Below are positions 45,987 through 54,611 of a DNA stretch of 59,981 nucleotides, piece by piece. The notes below the pieces were generated by a model that saw nothing but the letters and a program-made list of their open reading frames with translations, did not search any database and was not told the origin of the DNA. The DNA is from an uncultured Ectothiorhodospiraceae bacterium (lineage in GTDB: Bacteria > Pseudomonadota > Gammaproteobacteria > CAMYNG01), in assembly GCA_947259765.1 (NCBI GenBank), contig CAMYNG010000013.1, positions 1 through 59,981 on the forward strand, written 5' to 3'. The first letter of the stretch is position 1; every line of letters begins with the position of its first letter. The position numbers and the translations under genes were made by a program.

Positions 45987-46263
45987 AATCTGGAAAGAAG
46001 TCCCGTAATTTCCTGCTGCGTCATTCCGGCGCATGCCGGAATCCAGTAAGGCTTGGAAAGTTACTGGATTCTGGTATGCGCCAACTAGTAAGACACCAAC
46101 AAATAACAACAAATAAGACACCCATAAAATCTGGAAAGACGTCCCGTAATTTCCTGCTGCGTCATTCCGGCGCATGCCGGAATCCAGTAAGGCTTGGAAA
46201 GTTACTGGATTTTGGTATGCGCCAACTAGTAAGACACCAACAAATCAACAAATAAGACACCCA
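45985..46263. repeat. Tandem duplication of a 141-bp unit carrying a palindromic repeat
   Basis: Unit 1 (45985-46125) and unit 2 (46126-46263) are nearly identical, starting AAAATCTGGAAAGA and ending TAAGACACCCA. Each holds CGTCATTCCGGCGCATGCC with GGAATCCAG (46019-46046 and 46160-46187). Unit 1 begins at the stop codon of the NmrA gene. The remaining bases to 46427 hold the TAXI promoter region. Confidence 0.9.
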
Positions 46264-46427
46264 TCACAATAAGCAGCCCAGAGACACCTGGTTACGGCGT
46301 GGTCTGGACATGGGCAGTTCCGTTGACCTTGATGAGTATCTTTGCTCGACACTAGTGACGTTTAATGGCAATGTAAAATTTCGTGTGGGTGTCGATTTTG
46401 ATCATTTAAGAGTTCTGCGAGGAACGG

Positions 46428-47399
46428 ATGATGAAAATATTAAGCAAACGAATAACAACGATCTTTGTTATACCTTTTCTACTTTTATTCCATGCCGCGT
46501 CCTTGGCGGGTCCGGACGTCCAAACGATTGAACTGGGTACCGCAACTAAAGGGGGTGGGTTTGAGTTGTTCGGTAAAACGTTGGCCTTGGTTGTAAATTC
46601 GACAGCGTCGCCCGTTAAACTTGAGCCAATTTCGACCAAAGGTAGTAAACAAAATCTCAAGTATCTCGCGCAAGGCAACATCGTGCTGGGGCTGGTGGAG
46701 GGCAATGCCGCTCGCCAGGCATTGGAAGGGATCGGCCGCGACAAGCTCGAGTTGAAGGTGCTTTCGGTGATGTATCCAAACCCGGGTATGTTTGTCGTGC
46801 GTGCTGACAGTAGCTATAAAAGTATTGAAGATCTTAAAGGTCAGCCAATTGCATTCGGTACAAAGGCATCCGGACTGCGTATTCTGGTTAATGATGTGTT
46901 AGACGGTCTCGGCCTGGATCCTGCCAGAGACTTTCAACAAATTATTCTTAATAAGGCCGCGGAAGGTCCGAAACTCGTGCTCGAGAAAAAAGCAGAGGCA
47001 CTCTGGGGTGCCGGTATCGGTTGGCCCGGTTTTGTTAAAGTCGCCAATTCAACTGTTGGGGCGCGCTTTATTCCACCTACGGAAACAGAAATTAACATGA
47101 TCCTGAAAAAACATGCGCATCTAAAAAGAATGACGGTGCCTGCTGGAACTTACCAAGGACAAGACAAGGCAATTCAGTCCATTGGTTTGTGGTCATTAAT
47201 ACTGATAAGTCCTTCAGTTTCCGAAGACACCGCATATCATTTGGCAAAGGCGATACACCAGAGTGAAGCAATGATGGCGCAAAAACTAAAACAGGGTGTT
47301 TATACCACGGCAAGAAATACCGTCGAAAACGTTGATGCCAATTTGCTGCATCCCGGTGTCATGAAGTATTACCAAGAACAAAAATTGATTAAAAAGTAA
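46428..47399 (+). CDS. TAXI-family TRAP transporter binding protein
   Basis: 323 residues with a signal peptide (IFVIPFLLLFHAASLA). The mature domain has the TAXI pattern: IELGTATKGGGFELFGKTLA, KYLAQGNIVLGLVEGNAA, and YKSIEDLKGQPIAFGTKASG. These proteins bind organic acids for TRAP transport, but no TRAP membrane gene is nearby. GAGGA precedes tandem ATG codons at 46428 and 46431. Confidence 0.85.
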   Translation: MMKILSKRITTIFVIPFLLLFHAASLAGPDVQTIELGTATKGGGFELFGKTLALVVNSTASPVKLEPISTKGSKQNLKYLAQGNIVLGLVEGNAARQALEGIGRDKLELKVLSVMYPNPGMFVVRADSSYKSIEDLKGQPIAFGTKASGLRILVNDVLDGLGLDPARDFQQIILNKAAEGPKLVLEKKAEALWGAGIGWPGFVKVANSTVGARFIPPTETEINMILKKHAHLKRMTVPAGTYQGQDKAIQSIGLWSLILISPSVSEDTAYHLAKAIHQSEAMMAQKLKQGVYTTARNTVENVDANLLHPGVMKYYQEQKLIKK

Positions 47400-47408
47400 A
47401 CGCAAGGC

Positions 47409-48431
47409 ATGCAGACGAGGCGCGCCCGCGAGGGCCATGGCAAATGGATTGCACCGGTGCTTCGCTGGAGTGCCATACTCGGAGTCATCATAGTGGGAGT
47501 AGGGTACATGGCTGGCTTGCCCGGTAAATCCTGGTCGGCACCGGTACCGCCTCTGTCTGATGAAGAGCGGTTGATCGAGAACAACCTGAGGCGTCATGTC
47601 GGGATGTTGGCGGAGCAGATTGGTGAGCGCAATGTCTGGCAGCCCGAGGCATTGGCGGCTGCCGCCCAGTACATCCGCAACAGCCTGGAATCTTCGGGCT
47701 ACGAAGTACGCGCCCAGTCCTTTGAAAGCAAAGGCCTGACGCTGCAAAATCTCGAGGTCGAACTACCCGGTAACACGCTGCCAGAGGAGATCATTGTCCT
47801 GGGCGCGCATTATGATTCGATAGCCGGTACGCCGGGGGCCAACGACAATGCCTCGGGTGTTGCCGCACTGCTGGAGATCGCACGGCTGGCAGCCGGCAAC
47901 CGCTATTCGCGCACCGTGCGCCTTGTGGCCTTTGCGAATGAAGAGCCGCCGTTCTTCTACGGCGAAGAGATGGGAAGTAATGTGTACGCCGCCCGCTCGC
48001 GTCAGCGCGGTGAGCAGATCAAAACCATGCTCGCACTGGAGACGATCGGCTTTTACACCGATGAGCCCGCCAGCCAGCAGTATCCGTTTCCGTTCAGCTT
48101 TTTCTACCCCGACACCGGGAATTTCATCGGCTTCGTTGGCAATCTGTCATCGCGGCGCCTGGTTCGCCGGGCCATCGGGGCATTCCGTACCTCGACTGCG
48201 TTTCCCTCGGAAGGTTTGGCCGCCCCGGGTTGGATGATGGGTGTCCACTGGTCGGACCACTGGTCCTTTTGGCAGGCCGGCTACCCGGCCATCATGATTA
48301 CGGATACGGCGCTGTTTCGTTACCATCACTACCATGCGGCAACGGATACACCGGATAAGCTTGATTACCCGAGCCTGGCGCGAGTCACCAAGGGTTTGAC
48401 GGAGGTCGTCGCCGAGCTCGCCGGGAAATGA
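47409..48431 (+). CDS. M28-family zinc peptidase
   Basis: 340 residues, with an N-terminal helix (WSAILGVIIVGVGYMAGL) that anchors or exports it. The M28 metal ligands are visible: GAHYDS, NDNASG, ANEEPPFF, and HYHAATDTPDKLDY near the end. It cleaves amino acids from peptide N-termini and is probably periplasmic. The gene starts 9 bases after the TAXI stop, so the two may share a transcript. Confidence 0.9.
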   Translation: MQTRRAREGHGKWIAPVLRWSAILGVIIVGVGYMAGLPGKSWSAPVPPLSDEERLIENNLRRHVGMLAEQIGERNVWQPEALAAAAQYIRNSLESSGYEVRAQSFESKGLTLQNLEVELPGNTLPEEIIVLGAHYDSIAGTPGANDNASGVAALLEIARLAAGNRYSRTVRLVAFANEEPPFFYGEEMGSNVYAARSRQRGEQIKTMLALETIGFYTDEPASQQYPFPFSFFYPDTGNFIGFVGNLSSRRLVRRAIGAFRTSTAFPSEGLAAPGWMMGVHWSDHWSFWQAGYPAIMITDTALFRYHHYHAATDTPDKLDYPSLARVTKGLTEVVAELAGK

Positions 48432-48656
48432 AGTACGCGCAAAGAGCAGCACAGCGCCTGTTTTTCCTGACTTGTGTGTTCTGGTCGGCCTGCGAATCAA
48501 TATAAGTCACTGAACTATAATAAATAATAGAAAAAGTATGGGAAATTATTAAAGCCCCGTCCGCAATTGCCGATCTAATAGGAGTCGGTGCATACATAGG
48601 GCCGTAATCCCTTGAGGCTCTGAATTACAAGCGCCCAGTTGGAAAGAGAGACGACG

Positions 48657-49754
48657 TTGCATATTTCCCCCTATCTGAAATTAATGGTCGAACAGGACGC
48701 CTCAGACCTGTTCTTTATCACCAATGCCAAGGTCAATATCAAGATTGCCGGCGTGACCTCGTCGGTGACCCCGAACGTGCTCCCGCCCGGCGCCGTGCGC
48801 GACATGCTGACCGACATCCTGTCGGAAAAGCAACTCGCCGAATTCGACGAGGAGTGGGAGCTCGACACCGCCGTCTCGGTGGAAAACATCGGCCGCTTCC
48901 GCCTCAATGTGTATCGTCAGCGGGGCGAAGAGGCCATCGTCATCCGCCAAATCAAAATGCAGATCCCACCTATCGAAACGCTGGGGTTGCCCGCACTGCT
49001 CAAAGACCTCGTCCTGGAACCACGCGGACTCATCATCGTTGCTGGGGCGACCGGCACCGGCAAGTCCACCACGGTGGCCTCCATGCTGGATCATCGTAAC
49101 CAGAACAAGAGCGGCCACATTCTCACCATTGAAGATCCCATCGAGTTCATACACGCGCACAAAAACTCCATAGTCAGTCAGCGGGAAGTGGGCCTGGATA
49201 CCAAATCGTTTAATGAAGCCCTGCGGCGTGCCATGCGCGAAGCACCGGACGTGATTATGATCGGTGAGATCCGCGACGGGGAAACCATGAAGCAGGCGCT
49301 TTCCTATGCAGATACCGGTCACTTATGCATTGCAACGTTACACGCGACCAATGCCACGCAGACCATGGAACGCATCGTCAGCTTCTTTGATCAAGCACAT
49401 CGTGACAAGTTATTCATGGACATGTCGCTGAATCTACGTGCCGTGATCGCCCAGCGTCTGTTAATTGATAAGCAGAGCAAACGCGTTCTCGCAACCGAGA
49501 TCCTATTGAACGAACCCCACGTGAAAACCGTGATTCGCGAAGGTCAGATACACCAAATTAAAGAAGTTCTGGAAAAGGCGCCACCCGAGAGTCCGTTGAA
49601 GTCGTTTGACAATGATATCTTGCGACTGGTCAAGGCCGAGTTGATCACCCAGGAGGAAGCGATGGCGCACGCCGATGAGCCCGATCATCTCAAACTCAAG
49701 ATGCGCCTGGGCGGCGGTATTTCCTCAGCGCCGGAAGATATTTACGGAATTTGA
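48657..49754 (+). CDS. pilU: Type IV pilus retraction ATPase PilU
   Basis: 365 residues. The start MHISPYLKLMVEQDASDLFF (from TTG 48657), Walker A GATGTGKST, the Asp-box EIRDGETM and the His-box LATLHATNA-like segment match PilT/PilU. The long C-terminal tail (HADEPDHLKLKMRLGGGISS) and the PYLKLM start favour PilU over PilT. It powers pilus retraction with PilT. No other pilus genes are in the window. An in-frame TTG at 48639 is also possible. Confidence 0.9.
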   Translation: MHISPYLKLMVEQDASDLFFITNAKVNIKIAGVTSSVTPNVLPPGAVRDMLTDILSEKQLAEFDEEWELDTAVSVENIGRFRLNVYRQRGEEAIVIRQIKMQIPPIETLGLPALLKDLVLEPRGLIIVAGATGTGKSTTVASMLDHRNQNKSGHILTIEDPIEFIHAHKNSIVSQREVGLDTKSFNEALRRAMREAPDVIMIGEIRDGETMKQALSYADTGHLCIATLHATNATQTMERIVSFFDQAHRDKLFMDMSLNLRAVIAQRLLIDKQSKRVLATEILLNEPHVKTVIREGQIHQIKEVLEKAPPESPLKSFDNDILRLVKAELITQEEAMAHADEPDHLKLKMRLGGGISSAPEDIYGI

Positions 49755-50236
49755 TTTTGGCGGACCTGTGAAACAGTGATCCGCAGTTGAGGAATCACCA
49801 TCAACTGTCTGCGACCAGGGCAGGTTTACTCCGCGTCGATAAGATTTTCTTACGTCAAAACCCCCACCGTCATTTCGGCATTTGCCGGAATGACGGGAAT
49901 ATCCGCATTTGATCCCCTTTCTCTCATCCCTTGTATTTCGTATCTGGCATCTGCCCTTAAATATCTTTTTGCACACGGAATGAAATCGTTCCCCGATTGT
50001 TAGCGGTACTAAGTGGATCGCCTTAGTGCATCGGGTAGCAAAATACGCACAAGAGCTTTGCTCAAGAGCTGTGATGCCCCGCTGCAAGGCTAAAATCTAT
50101 GATGTTTAGGTAGTCGCTCAGGCGATCTGTGACGTCGGATATTCCAAGTCCTTTGTGTTCGCAAACCTGGTCTGCGTTGACCGCTTCTCTCAAGCAGGGA
50201 AGAAAATTTACTGATAAACAAAATGGAGATATGTTT
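49755..50236. other. Intergenic region between pilU and the CHRD gene
   Basis: 482 bases without a supported gene. One CATTTCGGCA-type repeat lies at 49868-49895. The CHRD gene start has GGAG 8 bases upstream. Confidence 0.5.
49868..49895. repeat. CATTCCGGCG-type repeat (degenerate)
   Basis: CGTCATTTCGGCATTTGCC with GGAATGACG. It is a clear relative of the repeats elsewhere in the window, with one base change in the core. Confidence 0.7.
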
Positions 50237-50737
50237 ATGAAAACTACACTCGTACTGTCGCTATTCGCTATGACTCTGTATGCCGGAAGTGCAGGTGCAT
50301 CCGAGGAACTTGAATTCGAAGCGAAGCTAAGTGGTGCCCAGGAGGTACCCCCGATCGAAACTCGCGTAAAAGGGAAAGCAAGCTTCGAAGTCGATGATGA
50401 CTACACGAAAATTGAGTACAAAATTAAAATCAAAAACCATGGAGAAGTGGGTGTTGGACTGCTGGGCGCTGCGGGTGCACACATTCACTGTGCAGCGGCA
50501 GGGCAAAATGGACCGTTGGTTGCCTTTCTAGCCGGTGTGGTTCAAGGGGGCCTGGACGGTAACGTTAAGTTCAGCGCGTCCCTCACCGAGGACAATATTG
50601 TGAACGACGCATGTGGTGCGACGATTGTTGACCTTGTTAATTCGATGTCGAGTGGGCTGACGTACGTGAACGTGCACAGTTTGGCCAATCCCTCCGGTGA
50701 AGTCCGTGGCCAAATCCTTTCTGATGACGATAGTTAA
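50237..50737 (+). CDS. CHRD-domain secreted protein
   Basis: 166 residues with a signal peptide (TLVLSLFAMTLYAGSAGA). The CHRD pattern is clear: LSGAQEVPPIETRVKGKASF, AHIHCAAAGQNGPLVAFL and the terminal YVNVHSLANPSGEVRGQIL. CHRD domains occur in secreted bacterial proteins of unknown role. I prefer the ATG at 50237 to 50231 because of ribosome binding site spacing. Confidence 0.92.
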   Translation: MKTTLVLSLFAMTLYAGSAGASEELEFEAKLSGAQEVPPIETRVKGKASFEVDDDYTKIEYKIKIKNHGEVGVGLLGAAGAHIHCAAAGQNGPLVAFLAGVVQGGLDGNVKFSASLTEDNIVNDACGATIVDLVNSMSSGLTYVNVHSLANPSGEVRGQILSDDDS

Positions 50738-50751
50738 TCCAATATGAGGAT

Positions 50752-50810
50752 CGGGGTTGGAGTAAAACAGGTTGCTCAATGTGAATTGAGTTTTTACTCT
50801 GACCCCACCG
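50752..50810. repeat. GGGGTCAGAGTAAA-type inverted element
   Basis: CGGGGTTGGAGTAAAAC at the left and GTTTTTACTCTGACCCC at the right form an inverted pair around a 20-base centre. The GGGGTCAGAGTAAA motif occurs in many proteobacterial genomes as a REP-like repeat. Two more copies are in this window (51972 and 59673). Confidence 0.7.
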
Positions 50811-51011
50811 GGGCTGCGACAGTTAATCGATGAATATCAGCGTCTACGGCAGATAAGGGCGCGAGAAGACTACCAAAAGCAGCTAGATAGTGGGTATGTG
50901 AGGAGTGTGTTTGATGTGTTTAAGGAGGCGCCATTACGTTTTATCGGTTACCTGTTAACGATCGCCGTTGTAGTATATTTTTCTGTCATTCTGGTTTTAA
51001 GCCTGGGTTAA
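50790..51011 (+). pseudogene. 5'-truncated membrane protein remnant
   Basis: A frame open from 50790 to a stop at 51009-51011 with no start codon. It encodes LIDEYQRLRQIRAREDYQKQ, then FDVFKEAPLRFIGYLLTIAV and a C-terminal helix (VVYFSVILVLSLG). The frame runs up to the right arm of the GGGGTCAGAGTAAA element, so its 5' part seems lost there. I do not recognise the family. Confidence 0.45.
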
Positions 51012-51101
51012 ATAATTTATTAAAATGCTGCGATATCAAGCAACCGTAGACATGAAATACAAAACAAAACTGGCATCGCTTTTTGCAAATAAGTAGCAGG
51101 C

Positions 51102-51132
51102 AAAAAAAACGCCCCGTCATTACTGAGGGGGC
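51102..51132 (-). terminator. Rho-independent terminator of the rhodanese gene
   Basis: On the minus strand GCCCC pairs with GGGGC across a 12-base loop and is followed by G and then eight T. It lies 25 bases after the rhodanese stop codon. Confidence 0.85.
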
Positions 51133-51157
51133 ATCTTTTTATATCAAGTACTGAGTT

Positions 51158-51748
51158 TTATAGTTCCAGATACATTTTGTCTTCATCGTGCTTGTAGGTC
51201 CAAGGCAAGCCAGCATTTTTCCAGCCGTTAACCGTGCGTTGACCTTTGGTATCAGCGACTTTAGAAGAGTCGCCTTCGAAGCCTTCAATCACCGAATAGA
51301 CATTGTCGTATCCTGATTGATGCAGCAGGTTTGCTGCTTTGGCGCTGCGGCTGCCAGAGCGACACATCAATACGATTTTATCTTCCTTACCCAGGCCTTT
51401 GGCTTTAAGAGCATCTTCAAGTAAAACAGTGAAATTACTGTTCGGTACTTTCTTAAAACGATTTTTCTTCTCATCCCATTCAGCGAAATCATTCAGTACA
51501 TACGGAATGTTGGCATCAATGCTTTTAGGTGCACCGATAAACTCGACTTCTGAGGGGGTGCGTACATCGATGAACAAGATGCTCTTACCTTCTGCCGAAA
51601 CCATCTTATAGGTCTCTTGAGCCGTTAGATACAACCCCTGTGGGGTTAGCTTCTTTTTCTTAAGTTTGGTTGGGTCCACATCCCCCGCCATGGCAGTGGC
51701 AGACATCACCAGCATTAGGCTGGCCAAAAGTTTGGTTAAGTTTTTCAT
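51158..51748 (-). CDS. Periplasmic rhodanese-like protein
   Basis: 196 residues with a signal peptide (LTKLLASLMLVMSATAMA). The rhodanese domain has ILFIDVRTPSEVEFIGAP and the active-site loop VLMCRSGSRSAKAANLL with Cys. It probably handles sulfane sulfur in the periplasm. The ATG at 51748 follows GGGAGAAG by 5 bases. A clear terminator follows, so it is monocistronic. Confidence 0.9.
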   Translation of the reverse strand: MKNLTKLLASLMLVMSATAMAGDVDPTKLKKKKLTPQGLYLTAQETYKMVSAEGKSILFIDVRTPSEVEFIGAPKSIDANIPYVLNDFAEWDEKKNRFKKVPNSNFTVLLEDALKAKGLGKEDKIVLMCRSGSRSAKAANLLHQSGYDNVYSVIEGFEGDSSKVADTKGQRTVNGWKNAGLPWTYKHDEDKMYLEL

Positions 51749-51971
51749 AGTTTCTTCTCCCATAAATTAAAATAAAAAAACTTACTAAAAGTGAATGATA
51801 ATCAGAATATTATAAAACTCTAATATACGTCAATAGTCAATTCACACTAATTTGCTTGGAGAATAAAAACACAAGTAAAACAAAGAGTTATTAGAATTGA
51901 ACGCCATTTAGACACTTTGTTATAAAACAAGGGCCTACGAGAAATCGGGATATCTCAGGGTTGATACCTCA

Positions 51972-51997
51972 GGGTCAGAGTAAATTTACTCTGACCC
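51972..51997. repeat. GGGGTCAGAGTAAA palindrome
   Basis: A perfect 26-bp palindrome with arms GGGTCAGAGTAAA and its complement. It sits directly before the truncated channel gene; the channel reading frame begins at the right edge of this element. Confidence 0.85.
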
Positions 51998-52015
51998 CAG
52001 TTTTCCGGTCCGGAT

Positions 52016-52567
52016 ATGACGGATCTACCAGAACGCCCGGTGCGGATCGCCGGTTGGCAACTACTTGATCTGGATGCAGAAACACGTATAGATCACGATC
52101 CAGATTCGAATGCCAAATTTTCTTTCGATCCAGATTCGAATGCCAAATTTTCTTTATTGGTAATCAGTCTCGACATGGCAAGATATCCAAACTCAACAAT
52201 CTGGTACATCATCTTACCGCTGTCGTTAATTGTATTACTCAGCACTTCCATATTCTGGATGGACAAGGAATGGTTGAGTAGTCGTATGGATATTTCATTT
52301 ATTGGTCTTCTTACTATTGTGGCCTACCAGGCCCTGGTCGAAGCTAGTTTTCCACGCATTGAATACTTCACCCTGGTCAATGGATTTGTATACATCGCCT
52401 ACCTGACGATGGCGACCTGTATTATTTTGAATATTCGGGTTGACAGATTAAATCGACAAGGCAAATCTGCAATAGCAGATCGGGTTGACCTCACAAGTCG
52501 CTGGAGTGTTCCGCTTGGATTTGTCGTTTTTAATCTCTTATCCGCTTTGTATTTCTATTTTTTATGA
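52016..52567 (+). pseudogene. Pentameric ligand-gated channel fragment, lacking most of its receptor domain
   Basis: 183 residues. The four-helix channel part is complete: M1 YIILPLSLIVLLSTSIFWM, M2 ISFIGLLTIVAYQALVEA, M3 YFTLVNGFVYIAYLTMAT, M4 WSVPLGFVVFNLLSALYFYF. This matches prokaryotic Cys-loop-type channels such as GLIC and ELIC. Those have about 200 residues of extracellular domain before M1; here only about 50 remain (ERPVRIAGWQLLDLDAETR). Homologous sequence runs back to the palindrome at 51972-51997 and stops there, so it is probably 5'-truncated. The remnant also has a 30-bp in-frame duplication. Confidence 0.8.
52097..52156 (+). repeat. 30-bp tandem duplication in the channel remnant
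   Basis: Two near-identical 30-base units (52097-52126 and 52127-52156) encode DPDSNAKFSF and DPDSNAKFSL. They lie just before the last extracellular strand, where the ligand-binding loop C would be. Confidence 0.95.
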
Positions 52568-52835
52568 AACTGCAATGTTAGGTTACGGCCTATACTTTTT
52601 TAACCAAATACCAAAATTCATCGGGTACTTGCTGATTCATATCGGTGAGGCCTAAAAGCAGGGGACTTTAGTATGGGCGTCCGTTTTGGTGTCCTCCGAA
52701 TCATTGCATCCTTTCGTCGTTATTGTAAAAATTACTAACACAATCGTGATCTCGTGTGCCAACGCTTGATATTTAGCTCCTTAAATTATGGTGTGCCAGA
52801 GTCATCAACATCCTATTTTGATAAGGAATATAGCC

Positions 52836-53348
52836 ATGAACTTATTTTTACGCACAATTTTCCTCTTTTTGCTTTTGCTCGGCTTGTCATGTGCTCCCGT
52901 GTTGGCCGAGGAACCCCAAATGACCGTTTCCATAAAACGGTTAAAACTGGAAACGGCATTACGTATCGCCCAAGCGGCCATCGACCAGTGTCGCAAAGAA
53001 GGCGTGCAGATTGCCGTAACTGTGGTCGACCGTGGCGGTCATGCGCAGGTGGTACTACGCGACGTGCTGGCGATGGATATCACCTTGCCAATCAGCAAAC
53101 AAAAGGCGCATACGGCCATGGCATTCAATACACCCTTGTCAGAAATGGAAGGACGCTTCACAAAGCCCTTCCAGGTAGCCAAACTGGACGGCCTCGTTGT
53201 GTCTGCCGGCGGTATACCCATTAACATTGGCGGTACGATCATGGGCGGTATCGGTGTCCGTGGCGCGCCATCGGGTGAAACCGATGAGAAATGTGCCAAA
53301 GCCGGTTTAGCGGCAGTGCAGGCTGATTTGGAAATGGAAGGAACGTAG
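52836..53348 (+). CDS. Exported HbpS/GlcG-type heme-binding protein
   Basis: 170 residues with a signal peptide (TIFLFLLLLGLSCAPVLA). The mature part matches the GlcG/HbpS family: ETALRIAQAAIDQCRKEG, VTVVDRGGHAQVVLRD, KQKAHTAMAFN and the Gly-rich GGIPINIGGTIMGGIGVRGA. Members bind heme or cobalamin, or sense redox state. AAGGA precedes the ATG at 52836. Confidence 0.88.
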   Translation: MNLFLRTIFLFLLLLGLSCAPVLAEEPQMTVSIKRLKLETALRIAQAAIDQCRKEGVQIAVTVVDRGGHAQVVLRDVLAMDITLPISKQKAHTAMAFNTPLSEMEGRFTKPFQVAKLDGLVVSAGGIPINIGGTIMGGIGVRGAPSGETDEKCAKAGLAAVQADLEMEGT

Positions 53349-53409
53349 TTTACTTACGTAGGTCCGGCTCTTAGGCACAATCCCAATAAAAGGCAGGTAA
53401 CATACGGTC

Positions 53410-54561
53410 ATGTTTGGTTCCCTAGCAATAGATAACGTTACCGCCAAGTTCAAGGCAAGGTTTTCGCCTGACCCGGAAGGGGGCGGGTACTTGTTTTTTT
53501 ATGGAGACTACGGCTCGGGTGTCAAATGTAGCGGCCAGCAATATGAAGACTACGTGAGAGAATTTGAGCAGTTTGTTGCGCAAAAAATACGGTTCATGTG
53601 GTTGTGGGGCCTATTGGTCATGGTACTCGGCGCGGTCGGGATGGTTCTGGCTGGCATCTACTTTGGGCAGGACGTTTTGGACAAGAAGAACGAGGCGATA
53701 CCCGTTGCAGGCGGAGTGCTGATAGTGCTTCCCCTTGTTTTCATTTTCCGGCGAGGCTGGCGCTTGTATCAGAAACCTGCCGATGAACTCGTCGATGGTT
53801 TTCAGCTCACACAAAAACGGCAAAGCACAGGAGATATTTTTAACCGCCGCCTGAAGGGTATGAGTTTAAGCATGATCTTCATGGGCATTATGGTATCTGC
53901 TTTGGGCCTGTTTGTTTCGCTAATTAGCATTGATGGCGTCAATGATTCACCTTCCATGCCCTATTATTTCGGGGCAATATTTGCCGGATTCGCGTTGACC
54001 GCGTGGTGGAAATACAAGGCCCATAAAGCGGACGAAGAGTTATTGTCGCGGCAACGTGTGTTTTCCCCCGACAAGGCGCAGCAGGCCTACCTTGAGCTAG
54101 CGGATATCGCGTTGTATGACTCGGATCCGGATCGACTGAAAGAAAAGATACTAGAGGTACCACTCAATGAGATTGAGGCAGACGGTGCCCCCGTTGACGA
54201 ATACCAGTACTTCTACACGACGTCGCAGGTACTCGAACAAGCGGATATGCCGCTGTTTATGAGCATGGACTGGAAAGAAGACGTAGCGGACTTCCATTTT
54301 AAGATAAAGAGTTCCTTGGCTTATCGATCGGTTTCGTTAGATTTACCCGCATTGTCCAGATATCCGGAAGATGTGTCGGTAAGCTATGAAGGTGTTTTCA
54401 ACGACGTCGCAATTGCCCTGCGAAAGGCGGACATTGAAATATGTTTTATCGATGATGGCTCCGATACGTATCACGCCTTCCTGTTTGAACGGAAAAATAG
54501 AGAAAAAGTGCAACGCCTGGTACGGGCAATACAACTTCCGTTTACGTTTGGTGGTCCATGA
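53410..54561 (+). CDS. Membrane protein of unknown function
   Basis: 383 residues with four hydrophobic helices in the first 200: WLWGLLVMVLGAVGMVLAGI, VAGGVLIVLPLVFIF, MSLSMIFMGIMVSALGLFV and YFGAIFAGFALTAWW. A soluble C-terminal domain follows, with no recognisable motif. The arrangement suggests a two-part membrane sensor or transporter accessory, but the family is not known to me. Confidence 0.6.
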   Translation: MFGSLAIDNVTAKFKARFSPDPEGGGYLFFYGDYGSGVKCSGQQYEDYVREFEQFVAQKIRFMWLWGLLVMVLGAVGMVLAGIYFGQDVLDKKNEAIPVAGGVLIVLPLVFIFRRGWRLYQKPADELVDGFQLTQKRQSTGDIFNRRLKGMSLSMIFMGIMVSALGLFVSLISIDGVNDSPSMPYYFGAIFAGFALTAWWKYKAHKADEELLSRQRVFSPDKAQQAYLELADIALYDSDPDRLKEKILEVPLNEIEADGAPVDEYQYFYTTSQVLEQADMPLFMSMDWKEDVADFHFKIKSSLAYRSVSLDLPALSRYPEDVSVSYEGVFNDVAIALRKADIEICFIDDGSDTYHAFLFERKNREKVQRLVRAIQLPFTFGGP

Positions 54562-54611
54562 TCGAGGTAAAGACGGACGGGCGGCGGCTAGTTAAGAGAA
54601 TCGGTAAACCT

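Noticed and set aside
45660-46175. 171-codon minus-strand frame over the tandem repeats
   Set aside because: It runs through the NmrA-like gene and both repeat units, and its two internal copies are just the duplicated DNA.
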